Assembly (NCBI GenBank): GCA_049999765.1
Contig: JBNGIQ010009180.1
Coordinates: 1 to 64,000, forward strand
Length of the DNA: 64,000 bases
Reading direction: 5' to 3'
Source: Phaeoceros laevis
Lineage: Eukaryota; Anthocerotophyta; Anthocerotopsida; Notothyladales
The notes below the pieces were generated by a model that was not told the origin of the DNA, ran no database searches, and saw nothing but the letters and a program-made list of their open reading frames with translations. Positions 32,108 through 45,149 of the stretch are shown piece after piece. A program made the position numbers and the translations under genes. The stretch's first letter is position 1, and the number at the start of each line of letters is the position of its first letter.

Positions 32108-35100
32108 ATGGGCTGCGGATGCGCCTCGGGCACCTCGATGGAGGGGCTGGGAGGTGTCGACTTCCGAGCTGGAGGTGGGCTGAGGCAGCTAAGGTTAGCC
32201 GATGAGCGCCGATGTTTGGTGTCAAGGAGGAGGATGGAGAAGTACAAAGGTGCGGTTCCTGTAGCAGCAGAGCTGGCTTTGGATGAACCCGCCCAAGGAC
32301 GGGTGAAGCGAAGGCCAGAGGAAGGGCTGCGCAAGTATTGGGACGATGGAGCAGGAAAGATTGTGGCTCCTGCATTGGATCTTTCAAGGATGCCCAAACG
32401 CAAAGCTGAGGCCTTTGTGATGCAGCAAGCACCAAAGAGATACAGAAAGCGGTGGAAGAAGAAGGCGGGGCAGTACTGCAGTCCGAGAGAGATTGTGGAG
32501 CAAGTTTTGAAATTGAACCTGTGGGACGACATAGATGGCCTGTTGAATCACTGGATGGGGAGGTTCAATCGGAAAAACTTCCCTCCTCTTATGCGGGTTG
32601 GAATTACTTGATTTAGCATGGATTGTTCTCTCTGATGGCAGCTAGATTTGTACAGGTGAAACGGAAGGTTTATGGAATTTTCTGCTCCGGTTAATTCTTG
32701 GCAGGAAATAGCAAGAAGAGGAAATTTGGCACGAGCAGTGCGCTTGTTCAACTGGCTGAAGATTCAGAAGGAGTATCGTGCTAGAAACGACATTTATAAC
32801 GAAATGATATGGCTCTACTCCAGGCATCACCAGGTGGACCAAGCTCGCGGACTGTTCTTTGAAATGCAGGAGTGGCGGTTAGTCTTCACCATACCTTCTA
32901 CTGTGCTACTGTGAAGCCGTATCCGATTGTGGATTTCTTGGTGAGATATGCACCATCAAAATATGTCCTTTTGATCCACAAACTCGCAGCGAGTCAACAT
33001 TGACATGTTGGCATGTAGCAGATGCAAGCCTGACGTTGAGACGTACAACGCCTTGATAAATGGTCATGGCCGAGCAGGACAGTGGAGGTGGGCGATGAAT
33101 TTGTTTGAAGACCTGCTTCGGGCTGAGGCAAGTAGCTCGGATTCCCCACCTGTTGAGAGGTCTCAACTGCACAGCTTAAATTCTACCCAGACGTGTGTTT
33201 GTAGGACATGTCCTTCTCATGTGAAATTGTTCAATGCAGATACCACCAAGCCGAAGTTCTTACAACAATCTGATTAACGCATGTGGAAGAAGTGGTCAAT
33301 GGGAGGTTGCACTAGATATTTGTAAGCGGATGTCTAGTGAGGGAGTTGGCCCAGATACAGTGACGCACAACATAATATTGTCAGCCTTCAAACAGGGAGG
33401 TCAATATAGGAAGGTACTCGCATATTTCGAGCATATGAAAAGCTGCAAGCTAGTCTGCCCTGATCGGATATCATACAATATTGTTCTTCACTGCCTCATC
33501 AAGCTGAAAGAGTATGATAAGGGTATTGACCTCTTTAATACCATGAAGAATCTGAAGTCCGCTTCCTGTGAACCAGACACAGTGACGTACAACAACCTTA
33601 TTCATTTGTACTCAATGCAAGGGCAAATAACCAATGCAAGAGCAATTTTTGAGATGATGGTTGGAGAGGGTGTACACCCAACCATAGTTTCATTTAATAC
33701 CTTGATTGGTGCATATGGATCACTTGGGTTGCTTGCTCAGGCTCTGGAGATGTTCACTCTCCTTCAACAGAGTAATGTGGCGCCAGATGTGGTGTCATAT
33801 TCTTCACTCATCAATGTCTATGGCAAATGTGAGCAGCCAGGAAAAGCTCGTGAAATTTACGAGAAGATGAAAAACTATAAAATAAAGCCTAATGTGGTTA
33901 CCCTGAATACATTAATTGATGCTCTTGGACCATCTGAAGGTTTTTCAAATGTCTTTGCTCTCTTGCTTGAAATGGACTCCATGAAAATACAGCCAGATGT
34001 TGTTACTATGTGTAGTCTAATTGCAGCTGCTAGGCGCAGTGGAACTCCAGAGAAGGCGTCTGTTGTTGTATCCGAAGCTGCTAAGCGAGGAATTAAACTG
34101 AATGCTACAGCATATAATGTGGCAATTGCTGCAAATCTGGATATGGGTGCGAGTAGCAGTGCTATACAGATGTACAAGGACATGAGTACTGCAGGAGTAT
34201 GCCCGGATAGTGTTACTTTTAGCTCTTTGATTGATGGACTAGGGAAGCAGGGGAGACTCTCTGAAGCTCAAGAGCTCTACTGCAAGATGATTGAGTTGAA
34301 CATTCCCAGAACAGTGCAGGTCTGCACAGCGCTTATTGACGCCTATGCGAAAAAGGTTTGACAATCTCATTATCATTCTTCATTGCTAGTGGCTGGGAAG
34401 ACGAAACGTGCTATGCTATGCTTGCTGTTACTTCACACCTCATCCATACCTAGGTGCCAGTATGGTGATGTTGGTCTTGTTCTGTGTTGTTAACACTTCG
34501 GCTGCCAATTTGCAGGGATTTCATCAGGCAGCACAAACAGTATTTGATGAAATGATTGTTCATGGGTGCAAACCTAATGTGATTACGTACACCTCGCTGA
34601 TTAGTGGCTACTTACTAGCAGGTCCTATCCATTTGGAGCCCGTTAAGATGCCAAGTATTGACTGGCTGCGCTGCTGCCGCATCCACCAAGCATGCATGAT
34701 AAGCTGATGGTTGTCTTGTATCTTATCTTTCAGACATGCCAGATGCGGCAAACCTTGTCCTCGCACAGATGGAAGCCGCAGGAGTAGCAGCAGATGGTGT
34801 AGCCTGTGCTCCTCTTTTTGCGGTTCAAAATAGCTGTGGTCAACCAGAAAAGGCCTTACAGTTGTGGAAGAAATTGAAGTCCCAAGGGTTGGAATTTAAT
34901 GATGCAGCATATAAGGAGCTGTTTGTGGCCTGCAACAAGTAAGACTTTAGCAGCCGTTTTGTAGTTCCTGATGCATGCTCTTGTTTTAGAAGAAAATCAC
35001 AAGCTTCAATGAAAATTGGGTTGCCACGTACGTGGTATGAGCCGTTGTGTACCTGATTGCTGAATTTTTCTACATTCAGGCTTCTGGATTGGAGATCTGC

Positions 35101-35766
35101 AATGACGTTGTCGCAAGTGATGCTAGACACTGGGATTTGTCCCTCTGTCCTTGCATCTCGCTATCTGCTGAGTACTTTTGGCAAGAGCGGGAAGCTCGAA
35201 TTGCTGTTGAAGGTACTTTTTGAAAGTCCAAAACTAGCCTGGATGCCGTTAGTCTCACAATATGCTGCTTGATGACAACGGTCATCAACATGGCTTGTAG
35301 GTTTTTCACCAGTTGCAGAAGATTGGATTCAAGCCAACGCTTCAGATTTATGAGCTTCTTGTCCACAGCTTTGCAAGAGCTTTCAGATGGAGAAAATGCA
35401 TCGAGGTGATGATCCTGCTAGAGGGTTCTCTCCATCACTGTTGAGAGTTCATCTGGAGTATGCTGTCGGCACTGTGATCAATTACATTCAGACGTTGTAT
35501 TGCAGATTTTGGGCTGGATAAACGCATCGGAACTTGGGCATTCAGTGAGGGCGTATGAACTAGTGCTCCAGTGCTTGAAAGAACTTGGCCTCAGCTCAGA
35601 GTACCAAATGGTTCAGCAGCAGATGCAAGATCTGGGGTACTTGCCTGACCCCGATTTTTTTTGTCTCTCAGTTGGCACACGAGGTTTATTCACAATTTGT
35701 CTATGTGCGGCCAAATGTTTTGCTAAATCTTTGAACTGCTCATGGCAGATTGGAAGGTCGAAGTGA
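32108..35766 (+). CDS. EMB2654: EMB2654-like P-class PPR protein (chloroplast RNA processing)
   Basis: Nine exons join in phase to about 897 residues: 32108-32596, 32705-32877, 33022-33127, 33240-34355, 34516-34621, 34734-34938, 35080-35212, 35301-35405 and 35506-35766. The block CSPREIVEQVLKLNLWDDID just before the repeats, followed by ARNDIYN and VDQARGLFFEMQ, matches Arabidopsis At2g41720/EMB2654. About seventeen P-type PPRs follow (for example PDTVTHNIILSAFKQGGQ). EMB2654 is required for trans-splicing of chloroplast rps12. Intron 3 has a GC donor (GAG then GCAAGT). The last exon is less certain: after YLPDPDFF the sequence no longer resembles the family and may run into an intron. ATG 32108 is the first in frame; the N-terminal part would include the transit peptide. 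Confidence 0.88.
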
Positions 35767-36760
35767 AGAGGCATGGTTTGAGTAACTCTAACTACTATAT
35801 CATGGATGAAGCCCGGAGCCTCAGAACTGCGGTGCCAGTGCTGTCTTGACAGTCTGCCGCATTAGCTTTTCTTGGTAAAAGAACTGCTGGTCATCTGTCA
35901 TTAGCGAGGGCATTCATTTGTTATGGCTACCATGCAGTAGCCATGTGAGTGCGTTGTCGCTCAATCAGATCTGGTTTTGCAGGAGGAAGTTTACTGGAGA
36001 CATAAAGCTCTATGACGATTTGAAGCGGTGCCTGGCTCCTTCGGGCACTTGGAGACTGCATGCAAGTTCCAATCATATCCAGGCAGTCAGACAGGAGACG
36101 GAAGGTATCAAGGTTAGGTTGCAAAACAGATAGGATGCATTTTCCTTTCCGATTTTTCTGGGATTGGTCCGTGACTGCACAGTCAAAGTAGCCACAGTTG
36201 ACGGTAGAGCAGGCCCTTACTAAAAGACCAACTCAGGAATGATGGACGGGCATTACTTGCATGCTGCTGCTTCGCACACCTGACATGCCTGGTCTAGCTT
36301 CGTGTGTTACTGCCAAGCCAGGATATTGGCACAATATAGGCTCCGGAGGAAATGCACACAGCACATTCCGCGTAGGGAACTCGAGATCTGTACGTTAAGT
36401 ATGTACAGTAATTACGCGTGTAGAGGGCCTGAATTCACTACAGGTCACGGGCTTGAGTCCTGCAGTGGCGGATGTGATGATGTGATGCGGCTTTCCCCCT
36501 GCTTGCCTAATTCTATAAACAAACTTCCTTCCCGGCTTGAAAGCTGCAAAGCTGCAAGGTGAATTGGGTCCGAAACTGAGGGGAAGTGCGCGTTGCGAGT
36601 TGGAAAGCCACCATTCGGAGTGGAGCAGGTCTCACGACGTATCACGCCCGAAGTTTGCCGTGGTCTGTTGTGACAGTATTTTAGCCTTCAGTCATGCGAA
36701 ACTCGCTCATAGAGGATCACTTTTTTTTTCGGCCACCCTGTGAGCTCGAGACGTCTGGCG
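35767..36760. other. Interval between EMB2654 and IAR1
   Basis: About 1 kb of 3' flank of EMB2654 and promoter of IAR1. A possible extra EMB2654 exon may lie in 35767-36130 but I could not align one. No other gene is seen. Confidence 0.4.
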
Positions 36761-38140
36761 ATGGTCAACCTGAGGCGGGCCGTGTTGTTACTGGCATTAC
36801 TGCTGGCACTTACCTTGTCTCTTTCGCACGGTGCTCACCAGTGCAACCACGAGCATCATCAGAGTAATTCTGGTTCATCTGAGCTTTCTCCTCATGGCAG
36901 TGACCAGCAAGAATTTCTGCAGGCCCCAACTCACCACCATCATCATCATGAATCCCGTCACCACGTCCACGGGCACCACGATCAGTCCCCAGCCCATTAC
37001 GACAACGAAGGTGTGCTCCCAGAGGAACTAGCTGAAGAGGAGGACCTAGCACAACATGGTTTTCGGTCCCAGGGGCGTATGTTCAACGAGCAGAGCAAAC
37101 TGTCTGTGGTGTGGTGGAGCGCACTGGGGTGCTCGTTGTTGGTCAGCACGGCATCCCTAATCTGCCTCCTGCTTTTGCCATTTATCCTCTCAAACGGGAG
37201 ACCCTCGGCTGCAGTGGTGGACGGTCTTGCTGGGTTCGGGGCCGGTTGTATGCTAGGAGATGCATTCCTTCACCAGCTGCCCCATGCATTTGGTGGCATA
37301 AGCCACGCGCAGCATGAACACAGTCACAGTAACAGCCATCATGACCACGGACATGAAGTGAGTGGAGCTCATGGACATGCCCACTCCATTTTGGACCTGT
37401 CTCTGGGTATCTCTGTACTGGCCGGAATCATGCTCTTCTTCATTGTGGAGAAGCTTGTCAGATATGTGGAGGACAACTCGGATGGAACAGAGATCTTATC
37501 GAGTCACAGTCATCACCATCACAAAGGTTCGAGCTCTGCTCATGCTGACAACAAGGCTGAGGGAAGCAACGGAAAAGAAGGTGCAGCGGGGACCAACAGT
37601 GAAGGCAAGGAGGACAGAGACGAATCTGTTAGTGACAATGGTGAAAAGGCAGCTGTGGAGGAGCATGTGACAGCACGCCCTACACCTTCTGGTCGGGTGT
37701 TGGCCTACCTGAATCTTTTCTCAGATGGTGTGCATAACTTCGTGGACGGAATGGCTTTAGGCTCAGCGTTTTTGTTACATGGCTCGTATGGTGGCTGGTC
37801 ACGCACTCTATTCCTCCTCGCGCACGAGCTACCCCAGGAAGTCGGGGATTTTGGTATACTGGTGAGGTCAGGTTTTAGTGTGACCAAGGCATTGACCTTC
37901 AACTTTCTCTCTGCTCTCCTGGCTGTGGCAGGCACTGTCATGGCCCTTCTGCTTGGTGGGAACCCTGGGCATTCGTCACTGATAGAAGGCTTTACAGCTG
38001 GGGGTTTCATTTACATTTCAGTGGCTGGGGTGCTTCCAAGTATGCACGAACAAGGGTGTTCGCTCAGAACTTGTTCGATGCAATTGGCCTCCTTGAGCGT
38101 AGGAGTTGGCGTGGCAATGGCAATATCACTGGCTGAGTAA
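36761..38140 (+). CDS. IAR1: IAR1-type ZIP zinc transporter (KE4/SLC39A7 family)
   Basis: Single-exon ORF of 459 residues from the ATG at 36761; an upstream in-frame GTG is not a start. The protein has a signal peptide (LLLALLLALTLSLSHG), two His-rich loops (a run of six His near residue 60, and HSHSNSHHDHGH near 190), and eight-helix ZIP topology. The metal-site signatures are intact: HNFVDG in helix 4 (about residue 325) and HELPQEVGD in helix 5 (about 354). It ends near YISVAGVLP followed by a last helix. IAR1 and animal SLC39A7 export zinc from the ER or Golgi lumen to cytosol, and loss alters IAA-conjugate response in Arabidopsis. Length matches Arabidopsis IAR1 (about 469). Confidence 0.94.
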   Translation: MVNLRRAVLLLALLLALTLSLSHGAHQCNHEHHQSNSGSSELSPHGSDQQEFLQAPTHHHHHHESRHHVHGHHDQSPAHYDNEGVLPEELAEEEDLAQHGFRSQGRMFNEQSKLSVVWWSALGCSLLVSTASLICLLLLPFILSNGRPSAAVVDGLAGFGAGCMLGDAFLHQLPHAFGGISHAQHEHSHSNSHHDHGHEVSGAHGHAHSILDLSLGISVLAGIMLFFIVEKLVRYVEDNSDGTEILSSHSHHHHKGSSSAHADNKAEGSNGKEGAAGTNSEGKEDRDESVSDNGEKAAVEEHVTARPTPSGRVLAYLNLFSDGVHNFVDGMALGSAFLLHGSYGGWSRTLFLLAHELPQEVGDFGILVRSGFSVTKALTFNFLSALLAVAGTVMALLLGGNPGHSSLIEGFTAGGFIYISVAGVLPSMHEQGCSLRTCSMQLASLSVGVGVAMAISLAE

Positions 38141-39434
38141 CCACACCAAGCAATTTCATGTGGTGGCTAGAGATGGATGCCCAAAGTTCTTTTCCTGGTG
38201 ATAAAGCGCCTCCATAACTAATTCATTGTTCAGTGGTTCAGCACCTCATCCTCAGTCAATACCAAACTCCTGAGCATTGTCAGGATTCTGCTCAACTGGT
38301 AGACCTGTATCATGTTGGTTCTGGTAGCACCTGCAAGCTGCAGCAGCACTAGCAGCGAATGCTAATTCTCCTATTGTGCACCAGGCACAAACTCAGCGTA
38401 GGTAGACTGGGCCAGGGGAGGCGGGGGGGTTTCCCAAGGCGTTCACAGCTGGGGCGGATATTGGCGGTGGCTATGGCGGATATTGGCGGTGGTTATGACG
38501 GAATTTAGTGCACTCGTTGGTGTAGAGTCTACTTGTCCATGACGGAGGGATAGGTCCTTGGCGGTGGCTATGGCGGATTTTGGCGGTGGTTATGGCGGTG
38601 TCCATGTGTCGGACAGACACAACGAACTGCTGCCGCTGCCTTCTACAACAAGGCCTGAAAGTCATTGAAGCACTGGAGCGATAGGGGGAAATCGAGGCAC
38701 AGAACGGGTGGCGTTTAGTTGGGGGCTCATGAAGCATTTGCGTTCTCTTTGGCCCTCCCTGGCACTCTGCAGGCTGTCTAATTCCAGTCTGATTGACTCT
38801 GTCTATTTTACTTGGTCAGCAAAGAGAGAATCTTGCAAACCTTGCCTTAGCCTCTTGGATCCTTCCAGGTACTGTATACCTATTGCTTTTCGCTGTCGCT
38901 CTTGACAGCAGTTGTCTCTTGCACTTTTCTTATATCCACTCAAGGCCTCCTATTAGCTGTGTCATCCGACAGGGTTCAACTTTTTAGGCGCGCTTTAGAT
39001 CCCGTACTTCAAACTACGCTTGTTATAGCGATCCCGGAAGGGGCCGAAAGGCTTCGCCCGGATGTTAGGCAATAAACACACACTGCGCTTGGTTGCCGGA
39101 GTCAGAATATCTCTACCTGGCACGTTGCACCCTTCCTATTTCCTGTGTAACAACGCTTTGTATATTGACTGGATGCGATTAGGAAACGTAGCAATCCTTC
39201 GCAGTTCTCTAAGTCGGAGCTACACAGCTCTGTCCTCTACCAATAGAATCTTTTCAAGCTCCAAAATTGTGAGTGGGACACCCTTGAATCACATCTTGGG
39301 TATGCTCCCCCACCCCAGAATAACGCACGAGCTCAGTGATCTTCCTCGTAGGAGGAAAGATTCAGCTCATACAAGGCCATGTTGTCATGGAGTCACATTC
39401 AAAACGATGAACATGATTGCAGCCGCATAAATTC
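38141..39434. other. Convergent interval between IAR1 and UBP14
   Basis: About 1.3 kb without a recognisable gene. It contains a GGCGGT-type minisatellite (38453-38600) and otherwise unremarkable sequence that should include both 3' UTRs. Confidence 0.4.
38453..38600. repeat. GGCGGT/TATGGC minisatellite
   Basis: Units resembling GGCGGATATTGGCGGTGGCT recur at 38453, 38475 and, after an interruption, 38560. The composition recalls glycine-rich coding repeats, but no open frame extends through it. Confidence 0.6.
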
Positions 39435-42400
39435 CTAAGCCGACGAGTCTGGGATACGCTGGAAAAAATAGAGATATCCCATATCTCGAGGAGGGGCCCC
39501 AGATATTGCCACCTTCGCATCGTTGAAGATAACCCACTGACCATCCTTCTTCACATGGGTCACATAATGCCCACTATGAGTTGAAGGACCCATGTGGCTC
39601 ACAAAAGCAACAAGTTGATATTCTGCAGACAAAAATACCCAATTAGTGGTGAAGCCTTAGCAACTTCCCTCTGGAAATGACTATATTTGGGACGGGGAGA
39701 AAAGGCTCACTTCCAGGCCCATCTGGTAATCCTTGATCAACTGCAGCGACTTGGACCTGAGAAGAGCTGTCCAATTCCATTGCAGTCACATCCTGAGGGT
39801 TATTAAATATCCATTCGGCAGCTCTTTCAACATCTCCATCCTGAAGTGGTACAACAGATGCTCAGTAGATGCTAGCAAAAAAACTTACATGGCTGGTATA
39901 ATGCAATCTGACAAAACTCGGAGCAAAAACCTTACCGTCGCCCTCAAAGCCTTGCGAGCAACATTTGCTTCAAATCCGAAGGAAATCAACGTCTCCAAAA
40001 GACTTTGATCAACTGGTACATCCCCTGACAGACTTCCTTTGATCTGTCCACTAATAGGTTCGTCTATGTCTGTTGCATTTCAAGAATGTTTTAGTTATTC
40101 TGCTTGACCTCAAAGCAATAACAAGCCGGCTATTTTAAGATCACAAACCCCAAAACCAAAATGCACCTGGATCCTCCATGTGTGCAAAAAGCCAATTCAT
40201 TGCCTCCTCAACCCCCCTATTTAAGGTGTTTATTGCCGCCTTTTCACATCGTACACGGGGAAAGCCCATATCCCCAAGCTGCAAAACAATAGCTTCATCT
40301 GCAACTGGTCCTGCCGGCTCAGACTTCTCCTCTGGTTCCGACATACAAAAGCAGCGTTAACTAGGTGACCGACCCCCCAGAGATGGTGACCTTGAATTTA
40401 GATGAGGACCACGAAACGTGGTAGTCAAAGGAGCCAAGTACCTGCGGCCTCAGGCAAAAGCTCCTCCCCAGCCTGCAAACCCATGCTGCGCATGTAGCTG
40501 ATGTCAATTTCATCAGGGACATCCACGAACACATCTGGTGCAATCACCCAAGTCACATCCGATGGATCTCAATCATCAGCAAAACTTACAGTAGTTGCTC
40601 TAGCAGCCTGTACAAGATGACACTGATAATAGACAACATACCAAGCTTCCTCGGCACCCAGCCATCACCGAACAGAAACTTGCGCATATGCAGAACTAAG
40701 TAGTCCGGGAATGTTGCTAACCTAGCTGTCCTGCTCAGCCAACATAGGTCAAAAGGGAAGTTCGAACACAAGGGATAGCGATATGATAGCATATTTCCCT
40801 TAGTGGTTCAAGGAACTACTAGCACATTGGACTTATCTGATGCTCAAGTATTGATTTTCAAGAAACAACATAGCAAGAACTTTACTTTATTGCAGTTGTC
40901 TTGGCATTGATAGCAGTGCTGTAAAACTCTTGCACTTCTTCTGGAGCAGAAAATACTTCCAGACATGCTCCCAACGGTACCCTTGGGCGAACAATGTCCT
41001 CATCACTCCTGGATAAACAATCAGCAGCTCAGCAGCTTGGTGTCAAAATCTTTTCGCTGAAAGACAGTAAGTAGCGTAGCTTACATTTTCTGCCCTGCCA
41101 AGAGTATCTCTTCCTTCGTCTTCTCATACTCAGCGACCTCATCTGCACTCAATTATACATCATTTACAAAGAACTGCACACCTACTGCATGATCTACTGC
41201 TTGCATCTGCTGATGTAATCACCTTTATTTATAGCAGACTCAAGTGGAATGCTAAGAGATAGCACATTGTCTGTTCTTTTAGTGTACGTGACTTTGCCAG
41301 AAGTTGAGCAGAGTATTCGCTCCTCAACAACAAACTTGAATCCCCGAGAAGGGTCTTCTTCCGGGTTAAGTTTAAAACTCTGTTCAATCTGTTGTATCAA
41401 GTGCTGATAGAACTCCAACGCATCCTAGTAGATGCAGGAAAGTCAGTTTGTATTTCAACAAGAGGAAGTCTGTCTAGAACTGCACCAATAGCATAACATA
41501 TGGTTTACAGAGGGGCACCGGCTGCCAAAACCATTTCTCTGACAAACATGGCAATTCAGTTGACTCACCTGCTGTCGGCTAGTAGCAAACTCTGGGTGGC
41601 CAGCACCAATAAGCGATTTGAACATGCGTGGTGGTATTCCTGCTTGACCCTGGCAAGGCAAGGTTACCATAATGAGGCAAATCATGTAGCACAGTAAAAA
41701 ACATACAGAACTCAGGAAAAGGAAGAAGGTACACCACCAGTTTTTGCTTATCATCTTCACTGCCATCGTTATCCATCTCCTGCTAACCACCACACAGGCA
41801 AGGACATCAACAATGGGAAACTGCCTGAAACAGAGCAACACAACTCGACAAACGAAACATGATGTGCTGGGCACAGTAACAACTTGATCAGAAGGTTTCA
41901 CCGGTGAAGAATACTGCCCAGAAAGTATACCGTGTGCTAACTTAGCCCTGCAGACAACAATTATAACTCTCAATAACTGGTTGAAGATGCAGTGGCATGC
42001 TTCACTAACGTTTTGCATTTTAATCTGAATATGCTGGCAGGAAAATGTTATCTTACAGCTGGGTGTTCAGATCTAGGGTCGGATCTGCTGGTGCCATCCT
42101 GAATACGGCCTCCAGGCTAAGGCTATCAAAGTAACTGCATCCAATTCCCGAAGTAGAAAATCAGGGGACCTGGTAGACAGAAAACAATCACAATAATTTG
42201 AACTGAGGCTCACGACTTACTGTTGCTTGAAGTTCTTAGTTGTAAAGATGGCCTGCATCACAGATGCAAGGTAACAACTACAGTGGCCATCCAGAACATG
42301 GCAACAATACACATGACCAATGTCAGCTAAACTGAAATTCTGTTTCAGCACATTTATCAAATTCAGCTTTGACGAGAGAAAGAACAAGCTCTCAAAATTC

Positions 42401-43907
42401 TACCTGTTACCAAGATTAGAAAGCCCAGTATAACCAGGTCCAAACAATGGTTCAAGCTCTTTGCCACTTTCTTGGATCCGGTTCCAGTCAAAATTTACGT
42501 TCTGATCAAGCTCCCTTTCAGCAGTTGTCATCTCCGTCTGCAATGACTACAGAGAATAAGTACAAGAAATCATAAGTCCACGTGCTGATGGTGCTGTAAT
42601 AAAGTGCCCATCACCTTCTTAAGAGAAGAAAAATCAATTCCAAAATGTGCAAGATGTTGTGCCAACAGAGGGTCCTCGACAGAATCGTCTTCTGGGTAAG
42701 AGTACACATCTGAGTAGGCAAGGCCCGATCCTTGGTCAGAAAATTGTAACAATATACACACATACTTGCATAACCAAACCATGCTGCAACTATGCTTAGG
42801 CATCACAGAAGCACACCTGCTGCGTCAAGATCGGCAGTGATGGTACCAAGCTTCACAGCAAGTGGATACTTGGTCTCAGTATAGTGCTGCAGAGCATGCT
42901 CATTACCACCAGTACCATCCCAATTCCGCCTCCCACATAGAATCGAACCATCCGTCAAGTTCAACCAGAGGTTATCTGTCTTGTCACAAAGATCACATTT
43001 CCAACTATGTGGAAAAACCTTCACACCATTATCCAGCTGTTGTAAGTCCCTGGCAAATGCACTGATTCTCTTTTTGTCAGCAGTCCATGCTGCCAACTGC
43101 TCTTTATGCTCTGCCCCCATTGCTGCCAGCACTCCATCTACACAAAGTCTGACCTGACAGGACAAGTATACCATAGCATGCACACCAACAGTCAAGAAAT
43201 TACAAGATGAACGAGGCTGCATCCAAAAGTGAGGGATGGGAACACCAGCGACCTACCTTTTCAGGCAGCTCCACGCTAGGAAAAGGAAGGGAAGCAAAAC
43301 TTGGCAGTATGACAACAGAGTATGACTGCTCATACTCCGGCTCCTTGGTGTTAAAACCTCCTTCTATTCCTGAAATGCTTGCAAGTCAAGGAGAGTCTGT
43401 TAAGTGTCAGCACCAGCACCCTCTTACCCTCCCACCTCTGCCACAAACGACTGAAAAAGTAGCCCACAAGGACATCATCCGCAAAAGCTTCTCAGGGATA
43501 TGCATGAAAGAGCAGTGACTCAACCACATGCAACTAGTAAGACATACCAATTCCCAATAAAGTTGGCTTCTTGTGTGGCCGGTCTTCGCTAACAGGCTTG
43601 ACAGTTTCAACTATGTTCAAATAGACAGGATTCCCAGTCTTCTCATAGTTCCACACCACATACTCCCGTCCAAATGCAAGGAACGAGTTGAGGTCAACAA
43701 ACAGGCCACCTTCTGACCTCTGATAGCACAAGGCAAGTTCACACGAGGAATCGGGGTGAGAGATCGCAATTGAAAAAAATCTGCCCCTCTGAGTGCCCAA
43801 GCGTCACTGACCGGAGTGTTAAAGGAAATGCAGCATTCTTCCTTGTAGATACGGTTTGACGGCTCCGGAATCCGTACTCTCCCCAGATGTGCTCTCAGCA
43901 GCTCCAT
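39435..43907 (-). CDS. UBP14: Ubiquitin C-terminal hydrolase UBP14 (USP5/isopeptidase T)
   Basis: Twenty exons join in phase to 816 residues (Arabidopsis UBP14 is about 797): 43812-43907, 43548-43719, 43257-43369, 42817-43153, 42615-42709, 42404-42537, 42221-42277, 42057-42134, 41884-41947, 41738-41779, 41569-41649, 41223-41424, 41085-41142, 40886-41008, 40642-40730, 40442-40534, 40167-40331, 39936-40069, 39711-39840 and 39435-39622. Order of domains: N-terminal MELLRAHLGRVRIPEP, zf-UBP at about 175-240 (WKCDLCDK, LCGRRNWDGTGGNEHA), catalytic Cys in GNSCYLAS at about 318, two UBA domains in 620-730, and the catalytic His in THSGHYVTH with its Asp in IFNDAKV. It disassembles free polyubiquitin chains. 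All catalytic residues are present. The small exon 10 (DNDGSEDDKQKL) is the least certain. Confidence 0.95.
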
Positions 43908-45149
43908 TACTGTAGACAATTTGCAGACAATGTCAGCAGTGCAGCAGTGGCACAGCTGTTTTAGACCTAAGAGGAGAGAGCTCGCCTGCAAAAAGGATCC
44001 AAACCTTCAATTCCTTCAGGCTGCGGAAGCTGACAAGAACTAACCAGCTAACAGAACACGCCAATTACCACATGCGAAGATCACTATCAAGCCGGAACGT
44101 CCAATGCAGCCGGAATTGCAGCGGTGTGGTGGGGTCAGCAATCAAGATCTTACAGTAACAAGAGGCGAGAGCTACAGGCTCTCGCTCTCGCAAATTACAC
44201 AGGCAACAAGTCTATGGGGTGGAGCTCGCGAGAGCTAGAGGCTCCGAGTGGCAAGCATTATGCGTGCAATTGCCGGTTGGCGCAATTCCGGAGAGAGCAC
44301 GAATTGATCAGTCCACTTTCCTTCTCAAGCAGGCTCGAATGCTGAACGGGAGACCTAGGAGGCTTCTTGAATTGGTGGCCGTACCTTGGTTGCAATTTGA
44401 GCCTGGATATGGACACAAAATTTTTCCCGCGATCTCGTCCCGCTTAAAGTAGTCTGGGGGTTGATACGTTCAAGCATGGAGTACCGGTGCTGGTCGACTG
44501 CACAAGCCGTACGCGGTGCAGCGGGCTCGACGGGCTGTGTAGTCTGTACCCTAGCCCTTAGACTTCTATCCACGGCGGATTGGATTATCCGATAGTCTCT
44601 CTCCCTCCCAGCACCCCGAGCTCCACGTGGTCTGCAACATGGAGAAGCTTTGGTCGGACTGAGGCACAGAGGTGTAAATCAGCTAGCCGGACAGACGTGC
44701 CTAACTCAATGATTGGAGGCACACGAAGCAGGACTGTCTCATACCACATCGAGAGACCTTGAAGTACAAGTGGGGCTGCGGCCAGAGCTTCACAGTGAGG
44801 AAATGCGTGGGATAGTGGCTCTAACAGGGCAGCGGGGACCTCGATTTCAGTAGCTGGGCAAAGTTCCTGCATAGCCTAGATGAGAAGGGCACACATCCTG
44901 TTTGTAATGGGCGTGAACTTGTGTGACATGGGGTGACCCTGCAAAGGCTGGCGCGCTTAGTTGACAGCCATCGGTGGGCACGATCATGGACAAGGCCGGA
45001 GGATTTGAGGAGGAAGCCATGCAAAAAAGATCACTTCTCATGAAAAGGTTCTGAATGCTTGTGGCAGCTCGAAAGTGGACTTATGATCAAACAAAGGGCA
45101 TACTGGATCCAACAGGCATCTGTGAGACGATCAGGGCTACACTTACCAA

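Noticed and set aside
33875-34183. Minus-strand open frame of 102 codons
   Set aside because: Antisense to the main PPR exon of EMB2654.
38990-39062. GGGGCCGAAAGGCTTCGCCC-like hairpin considered as an RNA gene fragment
   Set aside because: Only a short stem; it does not fit a tRNA and I could not match it to rRNA or another RNA family.
44160-44245. CTCGCGAG and GCGAGAGC/GCTCTCGC palindromes as a promoter element
   Set aside because: Short and low in information; the known TCTCGCGAGA element is an animal motif, so I did not call it.
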